In this document: positions 24,800 to 37,800 of the stretch, in pieces | How the letters are laid out: each line of letters opens with the position of its first letter | Position numbering within the stretch: the stretch's first letter is position 1 | Program-made: the position numbers and the translations under genes | The notes under the pieces: generated by a model | Seen by the model: the letters and a program-made list of their open reading frames with translations, nothing else | What the model was told of the DNA's origin: nothing | The model's database searches: none | Assembly (NCBI GenBank): GCA_024734555.1 | Contig: JANPWX010000614.1 | Coordinates: 116,617 to 180,616, forward strand | Reading direction: 5' to 3' | Origin: Trochalopteron elliotii | Lineage: Eukaryota; Chordata; Aves; Passeriformes; Leiothrichidae | DNA: 64,000 nucleotides

Positions 24800-27236
24800 G
24801 TGTACACATTCTCCTCAATATAAGCTACTATTGCTTACCTGCCCAGCAGTGAAGAACTGCTGTGTTGAAATGTGTGTCTGAACTTCAGACACAATAAAGT
24901 TCACAACAAATTAATTACACATAAAGACTGTTTAAGAAGGCAATAGTATGTTCCTGAGAAAGAAAACATGGGATTCCAGGACAAACTCTGTGTTGCTGTG
25001 CTCCATATGCAGTGGTGATATCCCAAGGGAAATCATCTAAATGCCTAAAAGTATTTGCTGTTTAGAGTGCTCTGATAGCAGGGCTTTATCAGTTACTTGG
25101 GAAGGTTTTTAGACTTTGTCCTAAATGCATATCAAAAACCCAGCAGGAAGCATCTAATAATCTGTTATCACACTATTGCTAAACTTGTAACAGAACATTG
25201 TCAGGAATTTTATCGTGGTGGCCAGCTTGTGCATACAGAGTGCCCAGGGCACCTCGCAGAGATCGAACTGCATTTAACCACGTTAAAGCAATCCATTGAG
25301 TTCTGGGAACTCTGCTGGAAGGGATCATCACTGCACAATGCAGCCACGTGCTCCCAAATAGTCTCTGCATGAGATGAGCTGGTTGCTTTCTGATGCTCAA
25401 TGGAGTGTTTAATTCAAGCTCTGAAACACATCTGCCCCAGGGAGGGGTGACAACATCACCGTGGCTGTACAAGTGACAGAGTGCTTCTGATCAGGAGACG
25501 TTTGGGTGCAGGGGGAACAGTGGTGTCCAGTCTTGTTCCCAGGTCCATGTAGCTGAGATGTCCAGGTGTGCTGCTGTAAGTCTGGGCCTCAGAAAGCTGC
25601 AGGATGCACTAAAATACTGGGGGAGGAGAGGGAAGCTGCCTACCAGTTGTCTTTTGTTCTGCAGTTACTACTACCTTACTGTGTTACTTTGTGCTTCTGT
25701 CAGACTTCCCTTTAGGAAGCGAACGTCTCAGAGGTGATTGAGTATTCCTCAAGGGTGGGATTCATCTCCTCAGACTTTTGGGGTTAATTTCCTCTTACTG
25801 GGAAAAGGACTACCAGCAAGCAGTCTTGAGGAAGCAGTTCTCATTATCTCTTCATGTGCCTTCTGGCTGGATTAATTTCACAAGGTTATGAAAAAGTGTA
25901 AATTTGAGTCTTTTCCACGCCTACAGCACTGGTCAGAAATATAAACACCAAATGATATGGTGCAGGTCTGGAGGATTGCATTACTCTTGATTTGCAGGGC
26001 AGCAAAAGAGAATATTGGCTTTCTGTTAGAACCTTATAAAAATGCCTGCCAAAATGTTAGTTGTCCAACTGTGTTTGTACATAGCAAAGAGCTGAATGCA
26101 AGGTGGTGTAACTGCCCATGCACGAGATGAAAAATGTAATTTTCAAACTTTGGTAGTTCCTGTTATAGAGCAACTACACTAGATTTAAATGAAGTGTCTT
26201 AATAATCTTCTAAACTGTAGGCAGACTTTCAGAACACAAAGTTCCAAGAATACCTAAATGGAATGGGGAACCAGGATCTTCTGATTAATTATAGCTTGGA
26301 TTTTTTAGGACACTCTCTTATGTTTATTAAAAGCAACATCAAATAATGTAATCTCAGGCTTTAACCAAAGTTGGAATTTATTTTTAAGAAGTTTAGACTG
26401 TGAATATTTCACTACTGTAGACTATTTTGTGTACTTTTAATTTGAAAGAAATAATTGCCCTCTGAGATAGTTCTAGTTCAGATATTTCAGTTTGCTAGTT
26501 CCTGCATTTTGGAAAGAAAAAACAAACGAACCCCTTTAATAATAAAATAACTATTCTAAATAATCAAATTATTGAAGTTGCCCTCAGCCATGTTATCTTT
26601 AGTAAAATTGCAACCTTATATTCCCCATACTGGAAGTAAGTAATAATTCAAATCTTTTTTCTGATGTGTTCTTAGACACTTTCATAGAATTTTTCTTCAT
26701 AGGCAGTTATGGGAATTTGCCTGTCACGCTTGGCTTCATTGCTGTGTATTTTATACAGATTCAGACAGCTTTCAGCAGTCTTCTGAAAGCAGTCCAAAAG
26801 ACAATGGGAAGAGCTAAGGGAATGAAATGGAAAATGTGGCTAGTCTAGCAAGCTAAATATTTCCTGAAAATTCAGTCACTGACTTAAAATCATGCAGATT
26901 ACTGTGGTCTTTGCTTGGGTTTGAATTGTAATGATTGCTTGCCTGCTTCAGACTTTAAACTTAACCTTGAAAAAGCTCTCACCTGCGCTGCAGCCATTGT
27001 TGGCAGAACTTCAGTATGCATTTTTCTAGTTCTAATTCTCACTTGTGTACTTGCCTTTTTTTTATGTATTGCACTTACCTGAAGAGCTCCATTAAAAAAC
27101 TAATAAATCTAACAATCTACAATTGTGGGGCAGGTAGTAAGAAAAAAGCTCTTTCTCCAGTTTCTGTTCTTCTGTGTTAACTCCTGCTTTTTGTAAAAGT
27201 CGGTCTGCTTACCCTTAGAACAGAACTTTAAAGCTT

Positions 27237-27409
27237 TGTGGCTTCTCAGGGGAGCTGTGTCTGCCCCATTCCTGGAAGTGTCCCAGGCCAGGTTGGACAA
27301 GGCTTGGAGCAACCTGGGATAGTGGAAGGTGTCCCTGCCCATGGCAGGGGGTGAAATGAGATGAGCTTTAAAGTCCCTTCAAGCCAAATCAGTCTGTGAT
27401 CCTATGGTT
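27237..27409 (+). repeat. CR1 LINE 3' end (short)
   Basis: Starts inside the CR1 block GGGAGCTGTG...CCCCATTCCTGGAAGTG, continues GGCCAGGTTGGACAAGGCTT and ends near GTGATCCTATGG. Lies in intron 1 of TBC1D24. Confidence 0.9.
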
Positions 27410-30057
27410 GCTATGAATAATGCAATTTGTTTTTTCCTAGCTTTTACAATGCCCTTATCATTCCATGCTAACACATACTAGAGACTGTGTTTCAGTTGTG
27501 TAGTTCAGGTGCTCATCCATCCATGTCCAGTTAGAGGATATTTACCCTAACATGATGATGACTTCTCTAAAGCAGGAGGGAAAGAGGTTTGCTGCAATAA
27601 GGGTCTGTAAATGAGTCTCTCTGTTCTATCTGTATATAAACATTTCATTATGAAATGTTTTTTCTCTTCTGCCTGTCTTACCCCTCCTTTGTATGGAGGG
27701 GTGAGCAAGATAGTTTAGGTGAATAAGGGACTTTGTGACACAACTGCAGTCCCACACAACCATCCTCTAGTTTTACTCCCTGACCAAAACTCCAGCCTCC
27801 CTCCAAATACAAGTCTGTACTGCCTGCTTGCTTCCTTGTGGTGGGAGGGATGGGCAGGAAGAAGCTGTGACTCACTGGCTCTTGACTGCTGAGGGCGAGA
27901 CCTCTTTGTCTCCTCTTTCCAGCAGTCCAGAGTTAAACATTGCTCTTTACATGATTACCAGAAGAGAGAGAACTTGCCTCACAGGAGAGGGGGAGGACAA
28001 TTCAGAAAGAGTTGAGGAGGAGTTGGAGCCTGGCCGGAATTTTCCTGAGATTTCTTGGGCTCTTCTCCTTTGGCAAGTAAATCCTCCCTGTTTGAGGCCT
28101 GCTGGCTTACAGTAGCTGCTGGCAGGGTATCAGGAGCTATGCACCATTACACTGAAGCACACAAGTTCTGTTGTTTTTGCAAGCACAGTTAATAGCTGGT
28201 CATGCTCTGGCTGCCCTGATGATGCCCAATTGCTTTGCTGTCACTTTTTATTGCAGCATCTAGACCTGTGAAAAGCATAAGCAGCCAGACCTACTTGCAG
28301 ACCCCACAGATTTATTCCAGCCAAAATATGTATAAAATTGTGAGCTCAAATGAAAACTTCTGGCAGTCTGACTGCCATCCTCTAGCCACAGATTTCAGTG
28401 AGCTTCAAGAGCACATATTCATCAAATTCATTAGTTCCTGGAATGGGCAATAATTACTAGAGTGAAAAATGTGTGTTTGATGCAGCCTCTAAGTATGCTT
28501 GTGTATCTTAGAGAATAAGACAGGAGAAGAAATTTTACAGGAAAAAAATAAAAGACAGCCAAGATAAATCTGGGTGTCTTAGAAGTTGTCTTATATGATG
28601 AACATTTTATTTAAACCTCCCTAATACAAATCTAAGCAGCTCCTAGGGGATCATGGCAGAAGGTGGAAGCATGCTGGAGACTCCAGCAAGCAAAGGGCAG
28701 TGATAGTTTCTGTGCTGAAGTGTCCAGGAGCAGAATGGTTCATCTCCCTATGCTTTCGCAGCTGCAAAGTAGGATTAATTTCTCTTCTACAAAAGGACCT
28801 TATTCTCAGATTTGAATTAAAAATGAGTGTTTCTGTTATTCCCAGGTGGAGAATTATAGAAAAATGTTCACTTCCCTGGAGCTGGTGTTGGCTCTGCAAT
28901 GGACTGGTGTTCTGCTGTTACTGGATATCCAGGAAACACACACTGAGCTCACACTGAGACCCCACAGCTGAACTCTGTAAGATATCTCCCTCTCAGAATT
29001 GGAGTCAGGACAATGTGTTGCTTCCTTTAATTACAGTCTTAGAATTAGTTTCAGACGTGGAAGAATGCAGTGAAAAGAAATGGTGAGCATTTCTGTATCA
29101 CTCTTACATTGTAAGAAAGATGATCCCAAACCAGTCTTCTTTTTATAAAAAAACCCTGAATTGAATATGGTAGAGAAAAACCATCCAAAAGCCTTCTCTG
29201 AAAGGCTCCTGCATAGTGCTGCCAAACCTTTAAAAGAGAAGTTAAATTTGGGACTCTCAGCATGTGATTCCAAAATACCCAGGTTAGCATTTACTCAGAA
29301 TCTAAAACTGTCTGGATTGGCTGCTATGGCTGTTTCAGGCAAAATGTTTGATTTATTTTCCTACAGTGCAGCTAGGAGGATGAGATCTCATCTTGATGGT
29401 ATATCTACCTTAATAGTTTCAAATCATTTTAAAGCATCTGATTTATGGAAGACTATGCCAATAAATGTCAAGTTCCATGCATTTTTTAGTCTGTCACTAC
29501 AGGAATGACTAAGGGTTCTTTGGAAGCCTTTCAGTGAATATATTCATTGACTTAACCTTGCTATATTCTGTCTTAATTGGACAGAACACACACATGGGCA
29601 CGTGGGCAGAGGTTCCAGCACTTGGCAGAGCTGCTGCAATAGTGGAGGTTCTGATGCATCCACTTCTGGCTTTGCTCTGACCGATTAAAGCCAGTTTGGA
29701 TATGGCCTTCAGGGGTCACAGCCACACTTGCTGCTGGGACACAGATGTGCTCTGAACCTGGAGCCAGCTGGTAGATCAGGTAAACCTGGCACAGGGCATT
29801 AGGGGCCAGAACCTGATGTTTCAGCTCCTAGTGCTGTCACAAAGGTGTATGTGGCATCTCCAGTGGGAGAGCTGTTGTGTACCTGTGTGACAGGGCACGG
29901 CCAGCATCCAGAGCAACACTTAGAAAATATAAGTGCCTTAATGAAGGTGTTTGAAGCTGACTTGACCTGTGCTGCAGTCAGGAAGCAGGGTTCTTGTCCT
30001 TCAAAAGTCTCTCTTCTGGCACTAGCAGTGATCTGGCTGACTGTAGAGCTGCACAGT

Positions 30058-30268
30058 CACTGAGGTTGGAAAAGACCTCCAAGATCGAGTCCGACCTTTG
30101 ACCAATCACCATCTTATCAGCTAGACCAGAGCATTTATGTTACGTTCAGTCATTTCTTGAACACTTTCAGGGATATTTCTTGAACACTGTTCAGGGACAG
30201 TGACTCCACCACCTCCCTGGGCAGCCTGTTCCAATGTTTGACCACCCTTTCCATGAAGAAGTCTTACC
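30058..30268 (-). repeat. CR1 LINE 3' end with a small internal duplication
   Basis: GAGGTTGGAAAAGACCTCCAA, GATCGAGTCCGACC, GACTCCACCACCTCCCTGGG and CAGCCTGTTCCAATG are complements of CR1. Inside it a stretch of about 22 bases beginning ATTTCTTGAACACT is present twice (30152 and 30174). It ends about 590 bases before the TBC1D24 coding exon. Confidence 0.92.
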
Positions 30269-30854
30269 AATGGGAAAGAAAAATTGTACCAGATTAACAA
30301 GCCAATTTCAGTGACTATGTGGTCACGCAAGTGCTCATACCAAGACAAAAAAATTACTCAGAGGACATGGCTGTGGATAGTAGGAGCACAGTATCTCTTC
30401 TCACTGGCCACACAGTCTCAGAACAGCATACACTACTCATGAGACTGCATCCTTCTAGTATAAGTTTCACTTCCCCAGAGAATTGGAAAGAGAGATTGCG
30501 AATTGAACATACTTTGCAATATATTTTTTTGCAGTGGGAGTCTTCTGTTTTCTTAAGTGGGATGTTAATGTAAAGGTCTATGCCTCAGCTTGGACCTTCA
30601 GTTAGGGAAATTAATTTCCTGGGGAGATGTCCTCAGGATCAGCCTCTTGGCTGGCCTTTGATCAATTACTGCAGTAGGAGTTACTGACAGAACGGAAGAA
30701 AAGTTTGGCTTAAAAATAAAAAGGCATCTTTAACTTTCTTTGCTTTAGACTATAGTTTTGCTGTTGCAGTAACAGGTATATACATATGTGTGTTCATAAA
30801 GAAAATAAGATTATCTGTTACTCAAATGTCTGGTTTTTTACTTTCCTTTTGCAG

Positions 30855-31889
30855 AAAAATCCAAGAGTCCATCAATGACTAACTAAGGTCTCTGTTCCCA
30901 TGATTTATGTGATTTGCTTCTCCTGGAGCCATGGATGAATACAGCCGCTTTGTGGACTGGGACAAAATGGATGTGAGTGCCCAGAGCCAGGATACAAAAG
31001 AGCTCACCTGCACAGACTTCCATGAGCTCAAGCAGCTGGCCCGGCAGGGCTATTGGGCCAAAAACCACTCTCTGAGAGCCAAAGTGTACCATAAACTCAT
31101 CAGCAATATCCCGTGCCGTACAGTGACCCCGGATGCAAACGTGTACCGGGACATTGTGGGGAAGATCATTGGAAAACGCAACAGCAACTCCCTTCCACTG
31201 CCAGAGTTCGTGGACAACAGCCTGATCCCCACGTACTGCCTGAACGCAGAGGGCGTGGGGGCCATCAGGAAGATCATCCTGTGCATCGCCAATCAGTTCC
31301 CAGACATCTCCTTCTGCCCCGCGCTGCCCTCGGTGATCGCGCTGCTCCTGCACTACAGCAAGGACGAGGCCGAGTGCTTTGAGCAGGTCTGTCGCATCCT
31401 GGCTTGCAACGACCCGTCCAAGCGGCTCATCGACCAGACTTTCCTGGCCTTCGAGTCCTCCTGCATGACCTTTGGGGACCTGGTGAACAAGTACTGCCAG
31501 GCAGCTCACAAGCTGATGGTGGCAGTGTCTGAGGACGTGCTGGAGGTGTACTCAGACTGGCAGCGGTGGCTGTTTGGAGAGCTGCCCATGGCGTACATCG
31601 CACGGGTCTTCGACGTCTTCCTGGTGGAAGGGTACAAAGTTCTCTATCGTGTCGCGCTGGCTCTTCTGAAATTCTTTCACAAAGTCAGAGCTGGGCAGCC
31701 CATGGAGTCTGACAGCGTCCAGCAGGACATTCGAGCCTTCGTGAGGGACATCGCCAAGTCGGTGACCCCAGAGAGGCTCTTGGAAAAAGCGTTTGCTATT
31801 CGCCTTTTCTCTAGGAAGGAGATCCAGCTCCTGCAGATGGCCAATGAGAAGGCTTTGCAGCAGAAGGGTATCACGGTCAAACAGAAAAG
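30855..31889 (+). CDS. TBC1D24: TBC1D24 first coding exon (leader plus TBC domain)
   Basis: The acceptor is a long pyrimidine tract ending TTTTGCAG at 30854; the donor is AAAAG/GTAGGG at 31889/31890. The exon has 76 nt of leader, then ATG at 30931 in a strong Kozak context (GGAGCCATGG). Coding starts at 30931 and covers 319 codons plus two bases. It begins [14 protein letters not shown] and contains the whole TBC domain: [11 protein letters not shown] (residues 32-42), PCRTVTPDA (61-69), [13 protein letters not shown] (123-135), [20 protein letters not shown] (171-190), [11 protein letters not shown] (209-219) and [17 protein letters not shown] (224-240). The exon is GC-rich against AT-rich flanks, as usual for bird coding exons. 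One large exon holding the full TBC domain is the known arrangement for this gene. The family is known to lack the catalytic finger residues of active Rab-GAPs, so GAP activity is doubtful. Confidence 0.97.
30875..30938 (+). promoter_or_regulatory. cluster of three upstream ATGs before the TBC1D24 start
   Basis: The 76-nt leader piece in the first coding exon has three ATGs before the main start. One at 30875 is followed by two codons and TAA (ends 30886). One at 30900 opens a 12-codon frame that runs out of frame over the main ATG and stops at 30936-30938. One at 30907 is followed directly by TGA, a minimal start-stop element. Such features usually lower or regulate translation of the main frame. 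Whether they are in the mature leader depends on use of the 30854 acceptor, which is strong. Confidence 0.6.
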
Positions 31890-34800
31890 GTAGGGCTCAG
31901 CACAGGTAACCTGAGCAATCTCCTGAATTTTCCCAGTGTGTGAAGCACTCAGGCAGCCCTGGGTGACTAGTGGGGAAGCTCCAGTGGTGGATGCTGGTGT
32001 CTGCTGATACATTTTCTCTGCAGAAAAACTCAGCAGCTTCAGTCAAGCATTGCTGGGATTTTAATGGGAAGTGTAACTGAAGTGTTATGATACAAGAGGA
32101 ACAGAAGTTTCTTATAGCTTATGAATTATGAATTCTTAAGCTCAGTTATTAATTTATGCAAGTATATATTAATTACAAGTGTTATATCTCTAAAGTGTGT
32201 TTCATAAGCATTTTTTTAACTCAAATGCATTTTAATAAAGTTGGAAAAAATACTGATAAATTACTTGGAAGAAACATACCCAAAGAAATGTGAAATTTGA
32301 TTCTTAAATATGATATTATTTGTATAAAATGTCAATTTGATGCTGCCTAGTACTGTGAATTCAGCAGTTTCTTTAGTGTAAGGGACTATCACAGCTGGGA
32401 ACATTTTGCCTGACTGAGGAAGAACTTTGTTTTAACAGACCAAGGAAGACCAAGTCTTATTTACTGGTTACATGTAAATAAATTTGACTGCAAGCCTCCT
32501 GGAAGTCAAGAGTATAGTACTCACAGGTAGGAGTTGACCTGTTTTATTAGAAAAAATAATTTTGAAAGAACCATGGAAGAGAAGAGTGACTATACAGATG
32601 CAAGAAACCGTTGCATAATCACAAGCTCTTCTCAGAAATAAGGAGAGGAAAAACCAACCAGTAAATGAAATCCTGCTCTGATGTGGCAGTAAAAGTTATA
32701 CTAATAAAAAGCTTAGCTGAAAGGCCTCTTGATGGATATAGAAAAGGGAGCAAAGAGTATTAATCTGAATAAAATTAGCATCTTGCCAAGTGCAAATGTA
32801 TGTGCAGGTAAGTGGTACATGTTCTGTTTTTCCAGAGGCCTCTGACAGCAGAAAACTTCTCCCAGCCATTTTTGAACTCTCAAGTTGAAGTGTTAAACAG
32901 CTTTATGAAATGCCCTGCCCTCTGAAGTGAGGTGACTTCTAGAAGTCTCCTGGGTCAGTGAGTGTGATATCTAGAACTTGATACTCTAGATGCACAGTCT
33001 ATTTTCTGTAAATCTCCACTAATACAGTAGGATCTTTCAGCCAATTGCATTGCTGGGTTAGTTACAGTAGTTGCAAACAGATACCATTCCATGGCATGGC
33101 AATACATACTCTGTACATTTCAGCCTAAAAGATCACGTAAATGTTAGTTGAACCTCCTTCGTGTGTCTACAAATATGTAAAGCTCCCCCAGTCTCTTCCA
33201 AGCGTTAATTTTTTACACTCACAGCTTGGTTTACAGTCAGCTTCAGCATTTACCTGTCAGTCACAAGGCCTTTAGACACTGGATTGTCACACTGGGGGCA
33301 GTTCCGACCGTTGTATTTGAGATTTGTTGCAAAATATTGACTCCTCCATTGTGTCTTCCTGTTAGGAAGTTCAGGAGAGTTGTAATACCCTTGAGTATAT
33401 TTTTTAAAACAGGATTAGAGCTTAAAAAAAATTTAAAGAAATTAAATAAACCAGAGAAAAGAAAACATACATCAACCCACCACAGACACTCCAAAAGCTC
33501 TTGCTGTGTTAAATGTTGCAGAGAAATTCTCACTCACAACAGAGATGCTTTCAAGGCAAAATACAGTAATATACCCAGATAAAGCCAATAGTTACTGCTA
33601 TGCCAGACAGAGTTCCTACTGAAAAATTTTCATGCTCTCTTGGCTACCTTTGTAAACCCACTGAAATTTCTCAGTGTCCCCAGGCATGGTGCTGCTGGGA
33701 GCTTGGCTTGGCTCAGTTTGGGTCCCAGTGTGGGCAGATGGAAGTGCAGGAGAAGAGTGCAGGAGAAGTGAGCTGTTCTCCAGGGTTCCATGGAGTGCCA
33801 GTGAGTTCTCTTCTCCAGTTGTGTTTGGCCTGTGCAAGGAGATGATTTATTTTCCCATCACATAACAAAAAATGGGGAAGATAGAAATAAATGTTTTAAC
33901 CAGTCTGATTGTCTTTTAGTGCTTGATGACTCAAATCAAACCTTGCTTTGTTTCTCTCCAGGCTCCTTTCACTCACTTTGTCATGGATGTAGGAAGTCAC
34001 TGATCTTTTCTATCTTTTTTGTCTTTCTCCTTGTATGTTCTCCTTCTGTCCATTCCATCTCCACTGCACCACTCCTGTTTGCAGTCTTGCACCTCCCAAA
34101 AGGTAGGTTAAAATACTTGAGTCTTGGCACTTTGCTCATTCCTGCTGTCTTTGGCTTGTTGTTTTTTCCAAGGCCGTCACATATTGCTAACACTGGGGCA
34201 GGAGAAGCAGGGCAGCAATCAGAGCACTCGATTGCTGTGCCACATGTCTGAATACCCTCCTGCAAAGTTAGTTCATAGCACCTGCAAAGCTGTGAAAGAA
34301 GGGGTAGTGGGCCCAAGGAGTCAGCACAGCACTTCAGACAGCAATACACCTGTGTTTTCCTGAGTGGGAAAGAGTACTGTACATGGAGAAAGTGCATGGT
34401 GGGATTATGGTTATGACTATAAAGAGCCATTATAATAATGGTCCTTTCTGCTCTGGAAGAGAAAGTGTAATTTTTTTTAAACATCTCAAATAACAGCTTA
34501 GAAGAGCTGTTAGGTATCATCCCACCTCCAGACCTGGTATATGCTGTTGCATTTGATGTGAAACAGAGTCAAGTTTTTATCTTCTTTGGAAGCTTTCTGC
34601 AATTAATTGGAAAAATTTTGGACTGACCCCAACTTGGCACACTCCTAAAAGTGACTTCTATTCATAGTAGATTAGATTTATTTTTAAGTAGGTAGGGATT
34701 TTTTAGAGTCGATAAGCAAGACTCTTTTTATGTGTCAAGGAGGTTAGAGTTACTCAGCCATAGAGCATTAATGGTTAAGGAAGTCATTTATCAAGTCTTG

Positions 34801-37800
34801 GCCTGAAAAGTAAATCTTAAAGAATAAAACTCAGTGAGTGGATTGTGATACCTGATAAGCAGAGAACTTGGAAAGAGAAAGGCTGCCCTGTGAGTATTAA
34901 ATGCCACAGATGTTTGGGTTTAAATTCATGCCTTTGAGAATCCTCTGACCTTGCTGCAGGTGCCCTGAGTTAACTTTAGTGAGTGATGCATACTAACACT
35001 TGTACGAATTTATAAAATCAAAGTTGGAATTAACTTCCTCATGTTTTCATGTTTGAAAGAACATCTTAAGAGACTTAACAAAGCATGTTTCATACCATAA
35101 CTTCTGTGTTGAGGATTTTACCTCTAATAAATCACTAAGATGTTAATTCCTGTCAAGCAAATCTTCATCATCTGTGTATTATTCTTGCAGTTGGGTTGTT
35201 CTGAAAGCAGTAGAAAGCCTTGATTTATGCTAAGAAGCAGTTTGGGTTTGAGGGGACTTAGGGAGAGCAGGACGTCTGTTGATGCTGATCTGGACGCAGG
35301 ATTAGGTTTCAGGTTTATATACCACAAATTACTTTTATTGCTATTTATGACCAAAAAAGAAATCTCCTTTTACCACACAATTATGCCCTCACTGAAATTA
35401 TAATGGATTTTAAAGATAATGCGTCTCCTCTAAGATTTGACCCAAGCTAGAGTAGAGCAGGAAGATGTAATTCAGTGAGTAATCTTTGGGGTTGGGTATT
35501 TGTTGTTCTTTGAATAATACAGGGGACATCCACTTTGACAGGTGCTGCTGCATGTCCTCAACCTTGGCTTTGCCTTTGGGAACTTTGAGGTCTCTGAAGC
35601 ACATTGTATTAATGATATAGCTGGAAAAGCGACATTGCTATGAAATTAGCAGATGCTACTCTATTAAACATTAATTGTGCTGGTTTTCAAATCTAATTCC
35701 TTGGAATAATAGCAGTTAAACAAGTCTTTCCAACATCAGCAATCAAGTGAAAGTTGTCACGCAAATCCCGGTAACTGAGGAAAACGCTAATGCAGGGTAA
35801 AACTTTCTGAATTTGTTCAGTTCTAGTGGTAGACTTTAATGCTGTCCAAATCTGCTGGTCTCTCAAGCTACAGTGTTTTCACAGATGAACCTGAATGGAG
35901 TGGTGAAGGCTAAACTTAATTTTCCTCAGTGAATATAAGCCAAAACATTTGGGTTTTTTCTTAGCCCACTTGTGTTCTGTTCGTTTTCACTCATTTACTA
36001 TTTTGAAAAGCAGCTGCCAAACTGAAGGAGATGATTTTCAGTGTCATTAGATAAATACTGTAAAAAATAATAGAATTAATACAGGTTAGATACTTGTAAC
36101 TAGTTGCAATATTCTGGCACCCCCTAAAAAAGTTATATTTTTGCTCAGCAGCAGAGTTTGTTTTGATAGGTGCAGGCTGTATGTGGACACTTCTTAACAC
36201 AGGGTCCAGTTTCAGTCTCAACCATCTGCAGCTGTCATTTGTTACTGGGGAAATAGCAGGTTTCCCAGTTGTTTCACTTTCTTTGGCCACATTCTTTGGT
36301 TTAACTAGATGGTGCCATTAAATATAAAATTATTTACCATGATATTCAAAGGGCAGGAACTGTATGCCTGGTACAGTTTTAAATGGCCAATACAGTGGTA
36401 AATGCTTTCTAATAAATCAGAAAGATCTGTTTGAAAAGGTGATGTTCTACCTACATGGAAGAGCTGTGGGAAGGCACAGGATACTGAAGTGGATGTATTC
36501 AGAATGCTGCTGAACACAGACTTTGAGAGGGGTTTGGGTAGAAAAGTCTTTAAATCAGCAGTTCAGAGTAGCCAAGGAAAGGAAAACAGGCAAAAGCAAA
36601 GATACCCTGAGTGTGAGAAGCGTTTAGAAAAAAGAACTGAAGTTTAGTTGCCCAAAGAGCTCACAGAAGTGTGGAAAATGTACAGATCAGGTATACAAAT
36701 AATTCTGATGCTTGCTTGAGGTGTAAAATAAAACACTTTGATATTTTTTATTAAGTTGTAGCCTATTTATCACCGTTGCTTTTCCGCCAGAAATTCATTC
36801 TAATAAACAGTTGACTGCCCTGAATATTTTTTAATTCCTTAAATCTAGGGGGAGGAAAAATCTTAATTTCTGCTGAAGTGAAACCAAGGCTTTGTCTCTC
36901 AGCTCTGTTCCGTAGTGACGCCAGTTTTAGCTGCAGACCTGCCAGAACACAGAGAGTGAGACCTAAAGCAAGATTCTGGACATGGGGGTTCAAGGCTTGG
37001 CTCCTACTTTGTTTCAACGATCTCTCCTTTTCCTCAGATTGCTGTGTTTAAAAGTACAAATAATGTCCCTAGTCTGTGATACTGTAAGTTTTAAAACCTG
37101 TAAATACTTACAGGTTGTTTAAATAGCAGCCCATGGAAGTTCCTTGCATTAAATAATGCAGGGTAGCATTGCAAAGACTGATTTAGTTCATTTGGCTAAA
37201 ATAAGCAGTAATTTTAGTGATTTCTTTAAGTGACCTAAAGAGTCGCTTCATTCAAAATGCTGACACCAAGGTGCCTACAGTGAATTCCAGAAACCAGTCC
37301 CCAGTGTCTTCAAGTAAGCACTGCTCTGCATTGCAAATGCTGCTGATTTTTTGGTACTACGAGCATGAAAAATAAAAAAAATATTTTGTGTGTTTTAGGG
37401 AGTGAGCTAAGCTATCCAGATCCATGCAGAGGTACAGTATTGAGGGCCCCTTCATGATCATGAAACTGAGAGAAAATAAATGTGTAATTGTCAAAAAAAC
37501 CCCATCAGAAATAGGCAAATACTTGCATCTGAACCCCTGCATGCATTGCAAAGTAATAAAGCTCTATTTAACACCTGGCTGCCCAGTAATTCAGTGACTT
37601 GTGTAAATTGTGTCCTTGGCTGTCACTATTGCATTTTAAGCATTTAACATAGATCATGAAAGCAAATAACATTTAATCTCCAGGCCCTGGGTTTGCATGC
37701 TTGTTTAATCTGAGAGATAAAGGCTGCTTAACATGGTGATGACTGTTACCTTCAAGTGTTTAAAAGTCATCAGTCAATCCTTGCAACTGTATCAGACCCT

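Larger units (their letters stand above)
18361..30854 (+). other. probable TBC1D24 intron 1
   Basis: AT-rich sequence with no conserved coding exon that I recognise. It contains CR1 copies at about 20652, 24573, 27237 and 30058, a GT-rich tract at 19270-19430 and many short open frames with no family resemblance. It is assigned as intron only because it lies between the CpG island and the 30854 acceptor; alternative noncoding exons could be hidden in it. Confidence 0.55.

Noticed and set aside
30883..31509. 208-codon open frame antisense to the TBC1D24 first coding exon
   Set aside because: It overlaps a strongly conserved coding exon on the other strand. GC-rich third positions remove stop codons from the antisense frame; the peptide resembles nothing known.
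32786..32813. Possible microexon between AAG and CAG/GTAAGT near 32800
   Set aside because: The segment is 17 nt and would shift the frame; the acceptor is weak.
37305..37313. 9-nt microexon candidate between CCCCAG and GTAAGC
   Set aside because: It keeps the frame, but the acceptor lacks a pyrimidine tract, and the 18-nt candidate at 34085 matches the known length and position far better.
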